NCBI GenBank assembly: GCA_026225945.1
Contig: JAMJFZ010001133.1
Coordinates: forward strand, 6,654,501-6,718,500
DNA: 64,000 nucleotides
Direction of reading: 5' to 3'
Source: Cricetomys ansorgei
Lineage: Eukaryota > Chordata > Mammalia > Rodentia > Nesomyidae
Shown in pieces: positions 36,606 through 46,960 of the stretch; the first letter of the stretch is position 1; every line of letters begins with the position of its first letter. The position numbers were made by a program, and so were the translations under genes. The notes beneath the pieces were generated by a model. It saw only the letters and a list, made by a program, of their open reading frames with translations. It ran no database searches and was not told where the DNA came from.

Positions 36606-37474
36606 GGAAGAATATGCAGTATAGAAATTCTTGTAATGGTCAGACAATACTTACTTGGGAGTCCATGACAGAATCTGTGCAGGGCTGTTTCCTGTGTATG
36701 TGATGGTTCAGATGGCATTATGAAGCTATCTATATTCAGGTAGAAGTGTTAGATACAAGATTGAATTCACACAGATCATCTCAAAACCATGAAGGTAAAA
36801 CCATGAAGATAAGCAAAAACTCTCACCTGTTCTTATTTTTATAATACCAACACTGAAAATGTAATTGACCTTCAGAAGTAGTTATTTATTTTATTTTTGA
36901 TACTAAGTGTTTACTGTAGAATATGCAGAGTACCTAAAGATGAAAAGGAATTAGCTTTAAGGACACCTAAGTGCCATAGAACCTAGGAAAATGGTATAAG
37001 ATTCTAATTCTTTGGAGGTGCCATGACACACTTCATACCACAGCATGATTTTCAGTGTTACAGATCTTGCTTCATAGAGAAAGACAGAACCCCAGGGTGA
37101 GGGCATAGCTTGTGTGTTGTCCTACCATAGGCTAGATCTGTAATTTATCTCCAGAAATAGATGAAAAGTTGAATAGAATAAAGTGTCAGATAATTGTTTC
37201 TGTAGCTACTTTTAACAGGAAGCCAGAAAATAATGAGTAATGGTATTTTAGCATAGAAGTAGCATATATTAACCAGAGAACGCAGTTATATTGTAAATCA
37301 AGGTTACCCCTGTTTTGATATGTAATGATTGTGTAGACATTTGTAATTTCTAATCACTTTAAAGAATATTGTGCTTTAAAATTTGTTTTCAGTGTTTGGG
37401 GAGAAAAATTTGAGTGGCATTCCATCTCAAAACTTAGATTATAGAGAGACTTCACATGAACCATGTCTCCCACT
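36606..37474. other. No recognisable feature
   Basis: AT-rich sequence without identified content. Confidence 0.4.
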
Positions 37475-37492
37475 TGTATGTGTGTATGTGTG

Positions 37493-37550
37493 TGTGCATG
37501 CACACATGTGTACATATGTGCATGCACACATGTATACATATGTGCATGCC
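37493..37550. repeat. 24-bp tandem repeat of palindromic TG/CATG sequence
   Basis: Two 24-base units (37493-37516 and 37517-37540) differ at one position and are followed by a partial third. Each holds the perfect palindrome TGTGCATGCACA. A (TG)n stretch precedes them. All of it alternates purine and pyrimidine. Confidence 0.9.
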
Positions 37551-37574
37551 TGCATGGATCTTCTGTCTGTCTGT

Positions 37575-38510
37575 GTAGCCATAGATTCACATCAAAAGGC
37601 AGTTTATTCTTTGGCTAATTCAATCCCCATCTTACAGGGTTTCAGCCTCCTTATAATCTAATATTAAACTTAGAATCAGAAGGCTTCAGACTCTGTACAA
37701 TCTATATTTAAAGTCTAAACCTAGAAAGTTTCAACCACAGAGAATTACTGCTGACTGACTAACTCTGACTAGCTCAATCTGAACTCAGAGCTGTACTGAC
37801 CTCAACTGACTCTTATTGTTGGCTGATTCAACTCACTTACTGTTCTGGCTCAAAGTCTTCTCCAAGCTGCTGGTTCAAACTGATCTGCTAAGCTGGCTGA
37901 CTATTTCTGACTGAATTCTGGTTTAGGGCTGACTCCTACAATTTCTCTGTCTAGAATACTTTGCTTGGCTTCAAAGTGACTTATTGTTAGCTGGCTCTTT
38001 AGCCCTAAACTCACTCTCCTTTTGCTGAACTGCCTCTGTGTCTTATCTGACTGATTCCCAAACTGACTGTTCAATTCTCTGAGCCGAGAGCCTGCTTTTA
38101 TATCATGAGAGTTGGATAGATCCTCACTCTGACTAACTCTGCCAACTCTTGCTCTGATTTGTCACTCTGTCACCTCTTCACATTAATTCACTCTCAGACT
38201 TGGGATGAAAGGTGTGTGCTCATTATGTAACCACAAACTGGGAGCTTTGAAGTGAGTATCATGAACTACTTCTTAACTGACTGCATCATTTTAGGTCCCT
38301 AGAGCTAGAATTAAAGTTTTGTGCCACCAGTGCATTCTGATTTGCATTCTTAAAGGCATGTGCTACATTCCAGCAGGATTACAAAGGCCTTGAATGTAAT
38401 CTTTCCCCAGTGCAGTCATGTTGCTGGATTAAAAGATTAAGTATTCCTCTCCATGTCTGTCTGTCTGTCTCTATCTGTATTTGTGTGTCCTGTTTGAGAC
38501 TGGTAGAATG
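37575..38510 (-). mobile_element. LTR-like element on the minus strand
   Basis: On the minus strand the element shows a TATA-like 'gatataaaagc' (38094-38104) and an AATAAA (37603-37608) about 490 bases further on, the order expected of U3-R-U5. The body between 37740 and 38190 is dense in degenerate CTGACT/ACTCTGA words. Upstream of the TATA box (38200-38370) three B1-like antisense motifs recur. It resembles rodent ERVK-class LTRs such as the BGLII or RMER17 types, but the name is uncertain. (CTGT)n simple sequence at both ends hides the borders and any target duplication. No internal retroviral genes are seen. Confidence 0.6.
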
Positions 38511-39092
38511 ATTTGTATCTACAGTACAGAAGGTAGTGGCTGTGGATTAGTCATAGTACCTCCTGGTAACTTGGAGAGCCTGGAAAGAAAATGAAGTTTC
38601 AGAGTAGAAATAAAAGGAAAAAAACATGTTCCATGTTGCATAACAAAGTCTCATAAAGTTAGCAGATTAAAGCAACAGTGACTTGCTGTCACTTTCTATA
38701 TGTGAAAAGTCTGGGCATTTATAAGTGGGGTTATCTATTCAAGGTCTAATCAGATTTCTATAACATTTTGAAACACAAAGTCCTATCTAAGAAGTGTCAT
38801 CTGAAAGCTAGTGCCTCATCACCATTACAACACCATTTCTTTTAATTCATCTTTGTTCTTTATCTTACAGTGAGTAATGAATATTAATTGTACATATAAA
38901 TAAGCTTCATTGTGACATTTATATGCAGACCTACTTTCCACATTCAGCAACATCAGGATAAAACAATATGTGGTAAAAATAAATTTCTTCATGTTTTGTA
39001 AGCACGTTGTCTCTGTGTATTTAACCATTTTGGTCTAGAGATAAATATGATAAATTTTCCATGTACCAGGCTCACTCTTCATAGTTTTGTTT
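38511..39092. other. No recognisable feature
   Basis: No coding, RNA or repeat pattern recognised. Confidence 0.4.
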
Positions 39093-39481
39093 TAGTTTTG
39101 ATTGCCTACTTGACACAAATTAGAGTCATCTGGGAGGAGGAAACCTCAATTGAAGATTTGCCTCTCATCATACTGTCCTGTTGGCAAGTACATGGGTATT
39201 GATTGATGATTGATGGGCTAGGGCCCATCCTACTATGTGTGGAACCATTCCTAGGCAGGTGGGTCAAGGCTGTATAAAGATACAAAGCTAAGCAAAAAAG
39301 ATAGAACATGCCTGCAAGTAAAATTTCTCCATGGTTTCTGCTTCAGTTCCTACTGGATCTGATTTCCTGATTTCCATCAGTGATAAATTGTTACCTGAAA
39401 GTGTAATTATACTCTTTTATTCTCAAGTTGCCTTTAATCATATTATTTATTACAGCAACAAAAAAAATAAACTAGAACAGG
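39093..39481 (+). mobile_element. Common rodent interspersed element, family uncertain
   Basis: 'attgcctacttgacacaaat', 'tagagtcatctgggaggagg', 'gattgatgggctagggccca' and 'ggcaggtgggtcaaggctgt' match a very common rodent repeat. Its 3' part shows 'gtttctgcttcagttcctac', 'gaaagtgtaattatactctt' and an A-rich end near 39475. It is RMER- or LTR-like, and I cannot name it with certainty. The open frame here is chance. Confidence 0.7.
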
Positions 39482-39668
39482 ATCCTTTAAAATACATTTA
39501 TTTATTGGGTGCATGTGTATGTGTGTTTGTGCACACACGTGAGCATTCCATGGAGAACATGTAGAGGTCAGAGGACAATGTACTAGAGTCTGTTTGTCCT
39601 TCAATCCTGTAAGCCCCACAAAATGAACTCAGGTAAAGTAAGTAGTTTTGCTCAGCCATCTTGCCAGG
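39482..39668 (-). mobile_element. tRNA-derived SINE, antisense
   Basis: In the plus direction: an A/T-rich tail 'ttaaaatacatttatttatt', a TGTGTATGTG stretch, 'gtagaggtcagaggacaatg', then 'gaactcaggtaaagtaagta' and 'gctcagccatcttgccagg'. This is a reversed B2/B3-family body and head. Confidence 0.85.
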
Positions 39669-39715
39669 TTCTCATTCCTTCTTTATTTGCTTTTTTTCCC
39701 TCAATATTGTTCATT

Positions 39716-39933
39716 TTTAAACGAAATTTATTCATTTATTCATTTAATCTATGTATATTCCTGAATATATGTATGTACCTTATGTGAATTCCTGTTATGT
39801 GCAGAGGAGATAAGTTCCTTGGGAATTGGAGTTCCAGAAAGTTCTGAGCCACTACTTGGTTCTAGAAACCATATTTGTGTCCTCTACAAGACTATCAAGT
39901 GCTCCTTACTTTTGCAACATCTCATTAGCCACA
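39716..39933 (-). mobile_element. B3-type SINE, antisense
   Basis: 'tttattcatttattcattta', 'gtatgtaccttatgtgaatt', 'ttgggaattggagttccaga', 'gttctgagccactacttggt' and 'gctccttacttttgcaacat' follow a reversed B3. It lies 47 bases from the previous SINE in the same orientation. Confidence 0.8.
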
Positions 39934-42491
39934 ATTGTTCATTTTTGTTTTAACATCAGATTTTATGATTTAAAAATAAATCTTCATAATATTTTCTATT
40001 AGTCTCCTAAATTCTGATTGTTTTGACACAGGGTATGTTTAATAAGTAACTGTGGCATGTCCAATGACTGTCCAGAAAAATAATTACTTGTTAGTCATAC
40101 ACTGACAGAGCTAAATTGACTGAGGACCAACAATATAATCCTGGATATAAAGCAATAAAAATGCCATAGTCACTACACAATAATATGTTTTATAAATAAT
40201 TTGAATCAGACAGTTATTCCATCAGGAAACATTACTCATATTTTGAAGTAAGCCAGCATTAATACAGGAAATTATTCATGGAGATGAAGTTCCTCTTTTA
40301 TATATATAATCATGAATTTGATTAATATCCCCGACTGTGCTTCTGCCATACAGTGGAATTAGAACATGTTTCTAGCAATTAATTTATAGTGTCATAAATG
40401 TGACTTTTAAATCACAAATTCATGCCCAAAGGATCAAAGAAACACATGCACACTCTTCAGAAAAATATGAATAATAAAAATGCAACAAAAGAGAAACTAA
40501 ATATTTAATTACATGGGTTACAATAAAAGACAATTTGATGTATCAATTTCATGTTTTCTACCACCATCCACTTCATATTAGAAACCCCAGTGCAGGTCTG
40601 GGTTTTTCATCCTTTGGTTAAAAAAAAATTCATAAAATTGGTGCCTTATTAAGATTATGCAATAAAACAAGCATAAAATAAAACTTTATCATGAGATTTC
40701 ATTATAATATGAACCAAGGATCAGAAACAGGAATGAATAAGTGTACAGAAATGTGATTGATATTTTACATAAATATATTTATATTAACTTTTTCTTTATA
40801 ATCAATACTTTTACAGGTTTTCTGCTGTCCTATTGAATCATCACTTGTACCACTTTTATCATCCAACCAAAGTGATTTTCTAAATTTATGATGATATAAT
40901 AGTGAATATACATGTATGACTTTAGTAAACATATAGTTTCTCACTATTTTTGTGAAGAAATATGTTATTCACAATCATAAACTGGTATATCAATACATCA
41001 GGAAAGTAAGTATAAGAGTTAAAGCTATAATAATATATGAAGTGCATATAACCACATCTATGGTACCCTATGTGATTTGGTGATATTGAAGGTAATAAAT
41101 GTTTACACAACGCAGGGGTACAGTGAAGGATTGCATTTAAGGACAGCTTTTGCTGATGACACAAAAAGATGGATAATATATTACTCAGAGGAGACTGTGG
41201 ATTCCAGGCAGAATACTTTTGATATGTATAACTAGAGAAAAGTAAATATGTTAGAATTGGCTTGGGAATACCAGGAAGATGGAAATATGTAACTTTTATG
41301 AGCTTTGGAATACATTTTAGAGTATGGATGTAATTCTCAAGGTGTTGTTCTAGGTTATAGAGATTAAAATTCAGTAAAAATGGGACATGTATTCATATAC
41401 ATATATATATATACATATATATGCATATACATACAGTTATACTATTATAGCATATAAATGAACTTAGTGAAAACAATAGATAAACACATGAATATGGAGA
41501 GTAATTTTAAAAAATCATTAATTTCAATAAACCACCTGTGTGGCAGGAAAAATCCCTCTACAAGTGGAAAGCTCTTCATTGAACAAAAAAGAACATTTTA
41601 AATGTTATTGACTAATATTTTCATACTGAAGTTTCCTGGGAATATGTTTTGGAAACTCAGTTTAACAGATGATTGGACCAAAGAGAAATAATTTAATAAA
41701 ATCGTTCCCAAATTTAATCTTTTATACAGTTTCTTTTAAGTAAATCTTAACAACTTCAAAATAGTAAATAAACATCATTCACACAATTATGCATTAACCT
41801 GACAACATTAGGTAACTGTGTCCTTTATTAGATGAATTGTCTTAAAATTAAAAGGAACACAACTATATTGTTAAATGCTTTACAGAACTCCTGCATCCTG
41901 ATCCAAAAGTGCTGATGTCTCTTGGACAAGGTTTGATCAAAGCAAAGGAGCATTCTTGACCATTTTGCTAACCACATCATTATAAATATGGCCAGAGGAG
42001 GATGCTACTCTTGTGATAGTCATGCTAGTTTATCCCATGAGAGCTGCTATATTGTACCCACAGCAGGTTACTCAGCCAAACTGCTTTGTGTGCACCTTGC
42101 TTCCAACAGGCCACTTGTTCATAATTAACCCAGGGCAATCAGGTTTGTGTCACAGTGCAGAGTTGAATCCAAGTAATTTTGTAAACTAATTTTCATACAC
42201 ACATTCCTGCTGGGGCCTAATTAAACATCAGTGATTCTATAAAGGACATACCATACTAAAAATAGTTAAAACTTACATTGTTGGTGTAAATATTAACTAA
42301 AAACCAACTAACAAACAAAGCAAAAGAAAGAAAAGAAAGTAAAAAAGAAATACTACTATAGAGATTTATATAAACCACATGACTAAAGTTATCTGATAAG
42401 TCACTGAAAGGTTTCCATAGTACTCAAAAGATTAAGGAATATTCTTTTGTAATCTCCCCAATAAAACAATTTTACAGGATTAAAATTACAC

Positions 42492-42492
<1 letters not shown>
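39934..42492. other. Mostly unrecognised, with a TA/CA run near 41395-41432
   Basis: 41395-41432 is an ATAC/ATAT simple repeat. 41880-42200 is less AT-rich than its flanks and contains no repeat I know. Otherwise nothing is recognised. Confidence 0.4.
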
Positions 42493-42533
<41 letters not shown>

Positions 42534-42582
42534 AGGCACGCGCATACACACACACACGCACACACACACCCATACACACACA
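42493..42582. repeat. (CA)n microsatellite, interrupted
   Basis: A pure (CA)n run (42493-42530) is followed by CCAGGCACGCG and a second CA/CACG stretch. Minus-strand Cys/Val open frames are repeat translations. Confidence 0.96.
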
Positions 42583-43243
42583 TATTTTTAATTCACACAA
42601 ACTCAAAACAAATTCAGAACACTTTTTCTTTTTTATATTATTTATTTGAATCATTCATTTTATTTAAATAGATAGCAACCTTTATAGGTCAAACTATAAA
42701 CAGAAGGAGACCTAACGAGAAAGTATTTTGGGACATTCCTGACATCAATGTTACTGTATTTAAAATTACAGAAAAATTGGCTATTTGTAATTGTACCACT
42801 GAGTGAGCATTCTGAACAAAATATGATTTAAATGTTCTGATTTAAATTTTCAGTGGTAAGCACACATAAACACAGGAATTGTTCTGTGCATTGGTACTTT
42901 GATTTTGTTTTAAAACATATTTCACTTTTAAGCAATATGTATAGCTAAATATATTTTTTAAACTTTAACCGTTTAGACATGCATCATTTCCTACATTTTT
43001 CTTGACCCTCAAAATTAATATGTTTAACCTTATTTAACTCTTTAAAGCTTGAAGATGTCTATGTGAAACTTAGACTCAAAGTGGTCTATTAAGAGCCTCT
43101 GTACTACCATCTACTGGAAAAGTGAGTATATATCAGCAATTAAATTCTCATCAGCCACTCAAACAGAATAAAACTAATTTTTAAAACTGAAAATCAACTT
43201 TTCAAATCAGAATCCTATTATTAATTAATCTTAATATTTAGTG

Positions 43244-43244
<1 letters not shown>

Positions 43245-43288
<44 letters not shown>
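43245..43288. repeat. (TA)n microsatellite
   Basis: About 22 uninterrupted TA units. Confidence 0.97.
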
Positions 43289-43291
<3 letters not shown>

Positions 43292-43375
43292 TCTATATAG
43301 TCAGTATTCTTCCATACATATGGTCCATATATCTAAAAGCATACATGCAGTGACTATAGTAATTCCAAATTGGGC

Positions 43376-43650
43376 ATGGCTGCTGGTGAAGTGTTTAAAT
43401 GCCAGACTGGATATGAGTTTGCATCCCCAGAAACAACATAAAAATAGAATATGGCAGCAAGGATCTGCAGCTCTGTTACAGAGGAAGTGTCTAGATAAAG
43501 GGATTTTCTGGAGCTGTTCGCCAAACTACATGGCCAATTAGTGAGATTTAGGTTCAGTTAAAGTTCTTGTCTCAAAAAACATCACGGAAGGCACTAGAGT
43601 AAGGTAGTATATTTTGAGCATTGGCCTCCATATGCATATGTAAAGTATGA
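43376..43650 (+). mobile_element. B4-type composite SINE
   Basis: 'gtttgcatccccagaaacaa', 'agcaaggatctgcagctctg', 'ccaattagtgagatttaggt', 'tcttgtctcaaaaaacatca' and 'cattggcctccatatgcata' follow, in order, the head, middle and end of a B4/RSINE-type rodent SINE (ID-like head joined to B1-like body). The 84-codon frame beginning at 43287 is its translation and is not a gene. Confidence 0.75.
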
Positions 43651-44290
43651 ATATCTGCGCATATAAAAACAAAACTTACAGTTGTATCGTGTGATTACTT
43701 GGCATTTTATATTTGAATATTATATTTTTCCAATTCATCTCACAATTTTGAGTGTTGAAGGTAGACATGGTATTTGGACATAGTGAATTAACTTTTTACC
43801 TGTGAAATCAATTGTTTTTTCTCCTTGGTGTTCGATTCCACCAAGAAATAATATACCTAGACAAAATTCAGGAGTTTAAAATAGATGTTTTTAATATTTT
43901 TTAAATCAAACTGGCACTTGAAACATTGATTTTCATGGGCTTCTACATATCATGGATGGATATGAAGGCATTATGGTAGCCAAGGGCTCATATCAGAACA
44001 CAGAGAAATAGTCCATAAAACGGGCACATGCATATGTGCTGCACTGAATGTATTGGGAGTTCATTCTCACTCTAACTAGAGCCACTAATCATTAAAAAAA
44101 TAGTTAATTTTATGATACCAATGATTCTGTATTTCAACAATTTTGAAAGCAACACAAATAAAAACAATATAAGGTTATTTTTATCTCTTCTTAAACCTAT
44201 TTGTTTGGGTGCTTCTGAGAGAGAAAGAAGGAAAGAGAGAGAAAGAGAGAGGCATAGAGAAGTTTATACTCATTTTCATGTGTGCTAGCT
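43651..44290. other. No recognisable feature; short GA run at 44216-44252
   Basis: A GAGAGAAAGA-type purine run borders the next SINE. It lies just inside the next interval's flank and the rest is unassigned. Confidence 0.4.
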
Positions 44291-44427
44291 TTTTGAAACA
44301 ATGTATCATTATATCCCTGGTTGCCATGAACTTTACTAGGTGGAACAGACTGACCTGGAAACTGCTGTTCATCTCCTACCTCTGCTGCTGGGTGCTGGGA
44401 GAACAAGTGAACTACCATGACTGCCAT
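44291..44427 (-). mobile_element. B1-like SINE, antisense, diverged
   Basis: In the plus direction: 'ttttgaaacaatgtatcatt', 'atccctggttgccatgaact', 'gactgacctggaaactgctg', 'cctacctctgctgctgggtg' and 'tgaactaccatgactgcca'. All fall in the order of a reversed B1 with many substitutions. Confidence 0.75.
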
Positions 44428-45043
44428 AAGTTTACATGTTGGCAATGGTTGTAATATTCTTGATCATCTAACTCATTAATAATTGTGATAGATTTCATAG
44501 TAGTGATTACCAGAAATGAGTTGATCTGTTCATTACCAAATAAAATAGCAATACAGCTATTCAATGTTCTCAGTGCATACATTCAATCAAATTTTGTGTG
44601 TCCACTATACATTTTCATTTGGTCACAAAAATAAGTGGTTTAATACATGGAATAGTAATAGAAACAATAATCAAAGCAAAGTAATTAAATAAAGTTTATA
44701 GCTATATACATCAACTTGAATATATAAAGGTCATTTCAATTAAGTGTTAGGAGAGCCAAAAGCTTTATTTAATATTATGATTTTAAGTTTTGTTTATTAT
44801 CAAATATTGTCAAACTTAATTTGGCAATATCAATATACTTTTGATTTTTAAGAGATTTAGAAGACAATTCCTTCTTCTATGAGAGTAGACATAATTCTTT
44901 AGAGATTCCTGGAAATATTGAATAAAGATAGTTTAAAATCAGGCATTTCAAGAAGCAAATTACTTTGAATCTAATACTCATTAGACATAGGTGGACAACA
45001 TTTGGTTTATGTGATTAGTCATCAGATTATAAAAGCAAGATAT
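44428..45043. other. No recognisable feature
   Basis: AT-rich sequence without identified content. Confidence 0.4.
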
Positions 45044-45195
45044 CCAGGCAGTGGTAGCACATGCCTTTAACACAGCACTCAAGAGGCAGAGATAGGCAGA
45101 TCTTTGTGAATTCAAGGCAAGCCTGGTCTACTGAGTGAGTTCTAAGACAGCCAGAGTTACAATAGAGAAACCCTGTCTCAAAAAACAAACAAAAA
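45044..45195 (+). mobile_element. B1 SINE
   Basis: 'ccaggcagtggtagcacatg', 'cctttaacacagcactcaag', 'gaggcagagataggcaga', 'gcaagcctggtctactgagt' and 'gagaaaccctgtctcaaaaa' mark a complete B1 carrying the 'gagttacaatagagaaac' form of the variant. Confidence 0.95.
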
Positions 45196-45539
45196 TCTTA
45201 TGATATAAAATGATAAACTGTACATTCTTTTTATTAAAAAATAAAATAAAGCTGTTAATATGAATATAACTTTCTTAAAATTAAGCAATATAGCATAAAT
45301 GTGTTGATTTAAAATTATTCAGTGGGAAAATAACATACAAGAATGTATAGTCATTGCAATTTTATGATTTTCTAATACTTAATGCTTTAAATATATCCTA
45401 ATAAAGAATGAGATATGTAATATTTACTGATCATTTTATTCTTTTTAGTAAAAATTTCAATCATGAGAATATACATTTTAACATAAAACACGTATGAAAA
45501 TGAAAGGTCTATAATTTCTCTAATCACAGGATTTTGTAC

Positions 45540-45770
45540 AGATTACAATATCAAACATAGAATATCTCCTCTTGAACTGTAGAATGTCCTTGAATCCAAA
45601 CTGATTTCAACCATTTGCATCAATAGCTGTACTGTCACTGTTGTCTTAGTAGGCATATCTGTCTTCATGATGTTGTAACACACAGAGTTCATAGCTGAGT
45701 AGGGCTATTGCCTATACTTTCCAATGATAACTTGCACAATAGCTTCTGAATATAGAAATACTATAAAGCA
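45540..45770 (-). mobile_element. L1 3' UTR fragment, antisense
   Basis: 'cttgaatccaaactgatttc', 'catcaatagctgtactgtca', 'acacacagagttcatagctg', 'agtagggctattgcctatac' and 'cacaatagcttctgaatata' follow the reversed 3' UTR type also seen at 58990-59170. Strongly diverged. Confidence 0.55.
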
Positions 45771-46289
45771 AAAAGGAAATTTTAAATTTAGTATAAACTT
45801 GATTTTTGTGTCCTATAAACAGGAATTGTGGTGTTTGATTGATAAGGATTTACCCTGCAGGTCTAGGATACAACATACAGTAACAGAAATAGCTTAACAC
45901 CAAAGCGGAATTTCAGCAACCTACCTATTACACAGAAGTAGATACTGGAATTTTTATCCCAACATATTATGGCTTCCACCCATGTAGTGTACATTTATTC
46001 TAATTAATTTTTCTGATTTTATTCTTCTAGTTGCTGTTTCAATCTGTAAGGCTTTCAATGGTTAACATTATATAATACAATGAAACCTTGCAATAGACAC
46101 TATTTCAGAGGTTTTCTACTGTCCATTCCAAGTAGATGGAAATTGTCCCTGTGACTTAGTGGCTAAGTGGATATTAAGATGACTGTTACTAATGTTTCAC
46201 AGAACATAATAATATACCATTGCATCTATTACTTGCTCTTTTAAAGGGGAAAGCTGTGCATAGTGACAAAGATGGATGACGTTGACTTC

Positions 46290-46960
46290 TGTGGGCAAAT
46301 ATACTGTTCATTTTAAATAAAATTCTGAGTGGTTATAAAATGATTGTGTATTCTGCTGTTGAATGGAATATTCTGCAAATATTAGTTAGATCCACTTAAC
46401 CTGTAGAGTAGAAGAACTTTGAGGTTTATTGATTTTATTTTTTGGTTGGTATATTAATTATTTGACTAGAGTATTAAAGTAGAACATTCCAGCAGTTATA
46501 TTTTTGGTGAATTATTTCCCTTTACCCCAATAATATCAATTCTATATAAGTGAATATTCCGTCCTTAGGAGTATATAGATTGACAATTATTATTACTTAT
46601 GCTCATTATACAGTAATCTTTCTTGTCTTCCTAATTTGTATTTTTTCTTAAAGTCTATTTTGTTCAGATAAAGTATAACTATTCAAACTTAGTTTGAGGT
46701 TCTTTTTGATTATGTGTCATTATCCATCCTTAGATTTTTGGCCTTGAAAATTCAGACTAAAGTTTCCTATAGGCAGAATGCAAGAGATCTTGCTTTTTAA
46801 TATTTTCAGCCAATCTGTATCTCTCACTTACTGGTTATTTGTTTGCTTATTTTTCATACAAGTTCTTAGTATGTAGATTAAGGTGCTTATCAAATAATGC
46901 TTACTCCAGGCTGACCTGGAAAGTCCAATCCTTTCTACTACTATAGGCTTTAGTCTTCTG
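46290..46960 (-). mobile_element. L1 ORF2 endonuclease-region fragment, antisense
   Basis: In the plus direction, 'tgtgtattctgctgttgaat', 'atattctgcaaatattagtt', 'ctaatttgtattttttctta', 'aagtctattttgttcagata' and 'ttggccttgaaaattcagac' follow the reversed endonuclease half of L1 ORF2. It may belong to the same minus-strand element as 45540-45770 with a large internal loss, but that is inference. Confidence 0.6.

Noticed and set aside
37493..37550. CRISPR-like array of repeated units
   Set aside because: Contiguous tandem repeat without spacers in a mammalian genome; it is a satellite-type repeat.
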